From NCBI GenBank assembly GCA_947497475.1, contig CANMGS010000001.1:248001-312000 (forward strand): a stretch of 64,000 nucleotides of DNA, read 5' to 3'. Shown here piece after piece: positions 61,432-64,000 of this stretch; position 1 is the stretch's first letter, and each line of letters starts with the position of its first letter. Source of the stretch: an uncultured Amylibacter sp. Its GTDB lineage: Bacteria > Pseudomonadota > Alphaproteobacteria > Rhodobacterales > Rhodobacteraceae. Under the pieces are notes generated by a model that saw nothing but the letters and a program-made list of their open reading frames with translations, ran no database searches and was not told the origin of the DNA. Both the position numbers and the translations under genes were made by a program.

Positions 61432-61689
61432 TTACATACCCAAAGCTTCGCGGTACAAGTCCAGTACAGCTTCTTCTTCTGAAATCTCAGCAGGATCTTT
61501 TTTACGCATCGTTATCAATTTACGCATCACTTTGGTATCGTAACCACGTGACTTCGCTTCTGCCATCACTTCTTTTTGCTGATCAGCGATGTCTTTCTTT
61601 TCCGCGTCTAAACGCTCAATACGTTCAACAAAAGAACGCAGCTCATCAGCTGCTACGCGGTATGAACCAGGGTCAGATGTTTCGTTCAT
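61432..61689 (-). CDS. gapR: GapR-family nucleoid-associated protein (DUF2312)
   Basis: 85 aa from ATG 61687-61689 with AAGGA 8 nt upstream. The whole sequence is the DUF2312 domain: SYRVAADELRSFVERIERLD, EKKDIADQQKEVMAEAKSRG, YDTKVMRKLITMRKKDPAE. GapR binds overtwisted AT-rich DNA ahead of replication and transcription in alphaproteobacteria. The lysine-rich central helix that contacts DNA is present. Confidence 0.93.
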   Translation of the reverse strand: MNETSDPGSYRVAADELRSFVERIERLDAEKKDIADQQKEVMAEAKSRGYDTKVMRKLITMRKKDPAEISEEEAVLDLYREALGM

Positions 61690-61808
61690 TTTAGAATCCT
61701 TCTCAATCAGAACCTCTTCCCTAACCAACTGTTGCAAATCCGACAAGGTATCTTGCTCAATTTTCGTAAAACGACTACATGCAATCCACGAAAGACAAAG
61801 GAAGACCC

Positions 61809-62012
61809 ATGATTATTGCAGGCGTTATCATAACATTGCTTGGCTTAGTCGGCTTAATGTACTGTATCCTAAAGGCTTACAACGCGCGCAAAGCTGGCTT
61901 GCAAGGAACCGAGCTGACAGAACATCTTAAAAAACTGGTCGCCGTGAACCTTGCCTCTTTCCTATTGTCGGCCATTGGTCTGGCCTTGGTACTTGTGGGT
62001 ATATTACTTTAA
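61809..62012 (+). CDS. Small membrane protein
   Basis: 67 aa from ATG 61809 with AAAGGAAG upstream. Two membrane helices (IIAGVIITLLGLVGLMYCIL and AVNLASFLLSAIGLALVLVG) flank a short cytoplasmic loop with a KAYNARKAGLQGTEL motif. It resembles small conserved membrane proteins of Rhodobacterales of unknown role. Its end overlaps the convergent hydrolase gene by 9 nt. Confidence 0.75.
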   Translation: MIIAGVIITLLGLVGLMYCILKAYNARKAGLQGTELTEHLKKLVAVNLASFLLSAIGLALVLVGILL

Positions 62013-62984
62013 ATCTTTAACCCAATCGGTGATCAACATCGTTGTTTCAGCCGTTTGATTTGGGCTTAAAATATCACCAGCTAAAACATGGTGATATGGA
62101 TCATCTTGATCTGTCATCACACGTTTTTCAACACGTGCCCCAATGCCCCAGCGCGAAGCCACATCATTTACCCAAGCAGGGTCGATAACACTGTCTTCTT
62201 CACTCACAAAGAATAATGCAGGCACTTCAATAGCACTGAAATCTATTTTACGGACAGCCCGTTGAATTGTCGCCATCGAAAGAGTTGATAGCGACGGATA
62301 CTCATTCGTCCAGTATTTCTCATGATCAGCGTTTACCCCATCAAAACCACGACGCTCCCCTGCAACATAATTGCCCCAGTGGCGAACCCAAGGTAAATCT
62401 AAAATAGCCGTTAAAGGATTACCAAGCTTGTATGCAGGCGATGTCAGCACAACACCAGTGACTTTATCTGCATGCTCAGGATTATTCAAAACATAGGTCG
62501 TAACAGCACCGCCATTAGAGGTAGCCAGTACAATCACTTTTTCACCAATGCGCCCACCAATTTCAATCGCCTCTATCACATCTTGCACCCATTTTTCAGG
62601 GCTACCATCCATCATCGCATCGCCAGAACGGCCATGTCCTGCAAGGCGGGCATAATACAGGTTCGCCTCCAGCGCATCCGCAACATTTTGCGGTACAGGG
62701 CGTATTTCATGCGATGTGCCAGAAAAGCCATGTACATATAAAACAGAATACTCCGTCTTTGCCCCGACGGAACCCGCCCAAACCACTTGTTTATGCGCAT
62801 CCTCAATGATGTCCGTGAATTGTGCTTCTTTATCGCTTAAATATTCATCAATGTCTGCGGGAACCACAATAGGAGCAAATGCAATCTCTTCATTTACAGT
62901 CTCACGTGGGCCGAACACGTAAATCAAACCCAAGATTACAGTCAGACCAACCAGTCCCTTAAACATTACTTTAATAAATCTCAT
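62004..62984 (-). CDS. Membrane-anchored alpha/beta hydrolase
   Basis: 326 aa. N-terminal membrane helix (VMFKGLVGLTVILGLIYVFG). The hydrolase core has the oxyanion-hole segment LYVHGFSGTSHEIRPV, a nucleophile elbow VLATSNGGAVTT, an aspartate in SEEDSVIDPAWV and a late histidine in DPYHHVLAGD. Resembles monoacylglycerol-lipase/esterase-like hydrolases. Substrate unknown. Lies 15 nt after the next hydrolase gene, so probably cotranscribed. Confidence 0.85.
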   Translation of the reverse strand: MRFIKVMFKGLVGLTVILGLIYVFGPRETVNEEIAFAPIVVPADIDEYLSDKEAQFTDIIEDAHKQVVWAGSVGAKTEYSVLYVHGFSGTSHEIRPVPQNVADALEANLYYARLAGHGRSGDAMMDGSPEKWVQDVIEAIEIGGRIGEKVIVLATSNGGAVTTYVLNNPEHADKVTGVVLTSPAYKLGNPLTAILDLPWVRHWGNYVAGERRGFDGVNADHEKYWTNEYPSLSTLSMATIQRAVRKIDFSAIEVPALFFVSEEDSVIDPAWVNDVASRWGIGARVEKRVMTDQDDPYHHVLAGDILSPNQTAETTMLITDWVKDLK

Positions 62985-62999
62985 ATTCAGGCTTTCGTT

Positions 63000-63752
63000 T
63001 TACGCTTTCATCGTCACAGAATGAATTGCTCTACGGATCATTGCTAAATTCTCTGGTTCAGAAAAGCGGTGATCAGCCCCTTTAATCAAGGATAACCGAA
63101 CGTCATCCCCTGTAACATGATCCAAAATCCGCAATGGCACCGACATATCGACATCAGCATCAGCAGTGCCATGCAACAATCGTACAGGGAACGGCAAATC
63201 CAACGGTTCACGTAAAATCAGTTGATTGCGCCCATCTTCGATCAACTTCTTGGTAATGATATATGGCTCATCTGAATAATCATTATCCAGCGCCAATTGC
63301 CCATCACGCATAATCTGCTCTTGCTGCTCAAGTGTAAAATTCGCCCACATACTGTCTTCGGTAAAGTCAGGTGCAGCAGCAATACCGACCAATCCCGCAA
63401 CCCACTCAGGAATACGCTTTGCCATTAGTAAAGCAATCCAACCGCCCATAGAAGATCCCACAAGGATTTGCTTGCCATCGGTCAGTTCCGAAATGATTTC
63501 CAACGCATCATCTGCCCAATCGCCAATACACCCGTCCACAAATCTTTCAGATGACAAACCATGCCCTGAATAATCAAAACGTAAAAAAGGCCGATCTTTT
63601 GATTTTGCCCAATCCTCAAGGTAAACTGCTTTGGTTCCATCCATATCAGATTTAAAACCACCAAGGAAAACAACTCCCACACCTTCGCCATCTGTTTTGT
63701 GATAAGCAATCTTGCGTCCTAATGATGTGTCAAAAAACTGTGGTTCTGTCAT
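63000..63752 (-). CDS. Alpha/beta hydrolase
   Basis: 250 aa from ATG 63750-63752; the frame open to 63866 adds an unlikely cysteine-rich leader. Motifs: VVFLGGFKSDMDGTKA, RFDYSGHGLS, nucleophile GSSMGGWIAL, aspartate in HGTADADVDMS, and histidine in GADHRFSEPENL. This is close to the palmitoyl-thioesterase/carboxylesterase group of the fold. First of a two-hydrolase operon, divergent from thrS. Confidence 0.88.
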   Translation of the reverse strand: MTEPQFFDTSLGRKIAYHKTDGEGVGVVFLGGFKSDMDGTKAVYLEDWAKSKDRPFLRFDYSGHGLSSERFVDGCIGDWADDALEIISELTDGKQILVGSSMGGWIALLMAKRIPEWVAGLVGIAAAPDFTEDSMWANFTLEQQEQIMRDGQLALDNDYSDEPYIITKKLIEDGRNQLILREPLDLPFPVRLLHGTADADVDMSVPLRILDHVTGDDVRLSLIKGADHRFSEPENLAMIRRAIHSVTMKA

Positions 63753-63916
63753 TGTTTTAATCCAACCTTTGCAGAATGAAGTGGTTACAATCCATAGATT
63801 AGTTTTCCCACTCCTTAAGTGCAAGAACAGTTGACAAATATCCCATCTCTGGCAAAAGCAACGCACATAACCGCAACCGGGCGTTTCGTAGGCGCCAAAA
63901 TGAGGAGAACAGCATC

Positions 63917-64000
63917 ATGGCTGACATTACCCTTACCTTACCCGATGGAAACCAACGCAGCTATCCAGCTGGCACAACAGGTTTGGAAGTCGCCAAAGAC
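63917..64000 (+). CDS. thrS: Threonyl-tRNA synthetase, N-terminal start (cut by window edge)
   Basis: 28 codons from ATG 63917, preceded by AGGAG at 8 nt. MADITLTLPDGNQRSYPAGT followed by TGLEVAKD is the TGS domain that opens ThrS. The rest lies outside the window. Confidence 0.85.
   Translation, partial: MADITLTLPDGNQRSYPAGTTGLEVAKD

Noticed and set aside
1-64000. CRISPR array or cas genes
   Set aside because: No regularly spaced short repeats and no Cas-like proteins were seen anywhere in the window.

Overview
The window looks like a chromosome segment of a low-GC alphaproteobacterium of the order Rhodobacterales (Roseobacter-type; an Amylibacter-like genus is possible, but that is only an impression). 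Support comes from the gene content and order: ccoNOQP-ccoGHIS beside an FnrL-type regulator and hemN, a Rhodobacterales-style formate dehydrogenase locus with its DUF3305/DUF3306/TorD/DUF6494/DUF6505 satellites, a GapR (DUF2312) protein and a Gdh-type glutamate dehydrogenase. All assignments were made by reading the sequence; no database search was run.

Layout. (1) 1-3.2 kb: left edge with a partial DUF1611/DgcN gene, a secreted cysteine-repeat protein and small unknown genes. It ends at a perfect 3' fragment of tRNA-Ala(GGC) (3189-3233), so this is probably the end of an integrated element lying mostly outside the window. (2) 3.2-9.2 kb: two divergent operons around a perfect 18-bp palindrome. 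One encodes a GntR/FCD regulator, a Gfo/Idh oxidoreductase and an isopropylmalate-dehydrogenase-like enzyme; the other encodes an ABM monooxygenase, a metallo-beta-lactamase-fold hydrolase, OtnK and OtnC. This is probably a tetronate or related sugar-acid catabolic pathway. (3) 9.2-13.3 kb: a six-gene operon (GST, cupin, SDR, amine oxidase, TetR, rhodanese) with a TetR-type operator candidate, followed by an RpiR regulator and glutamate dehydrogenase. (4) 16-27 kb: microaerobic respiration, with ccoNOQP, ccoGHIS, a tandem universal stress protein, fnrL and hemN, and three FNR-type sites (two perfect, one with a single mismatch). (5) 27-43.2 kb: formate dehydrogenase with a tungstate-binding protein, a maturation and accessory gene set, and a histidine kinase/NtrC-type regulator pair whose regulator lacks the GAFTGA loop.

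(6) 43.5-58.64 kb: a 15.1-kb island integrated at the 3' end of tRNA-Thr(TGT). A 14-bp direct repeat of the tRNA 3' end bounds it. One end carries a P4-type tyrosine integrase, an AlpA-like regulator and a primase/SF3 helicase, as in phage-satellite-like elements. The other end carries defence cargo: a tightly overlapping SIR2 / middle-component / zinc-hook SMC-ATPase operon (Lamassu or ABC-three-component type), then an unknown gene, a CoiA-like nuclease gene and a second, unrelated-looking SIR2 gene. This is the most interesting part of the window.

(7) 58.7-64 kb: ordinary chromosome resumes with an iron ABC permease, an unknown protein, GapR, two alpha/beta hydrolases and the start of thrS.
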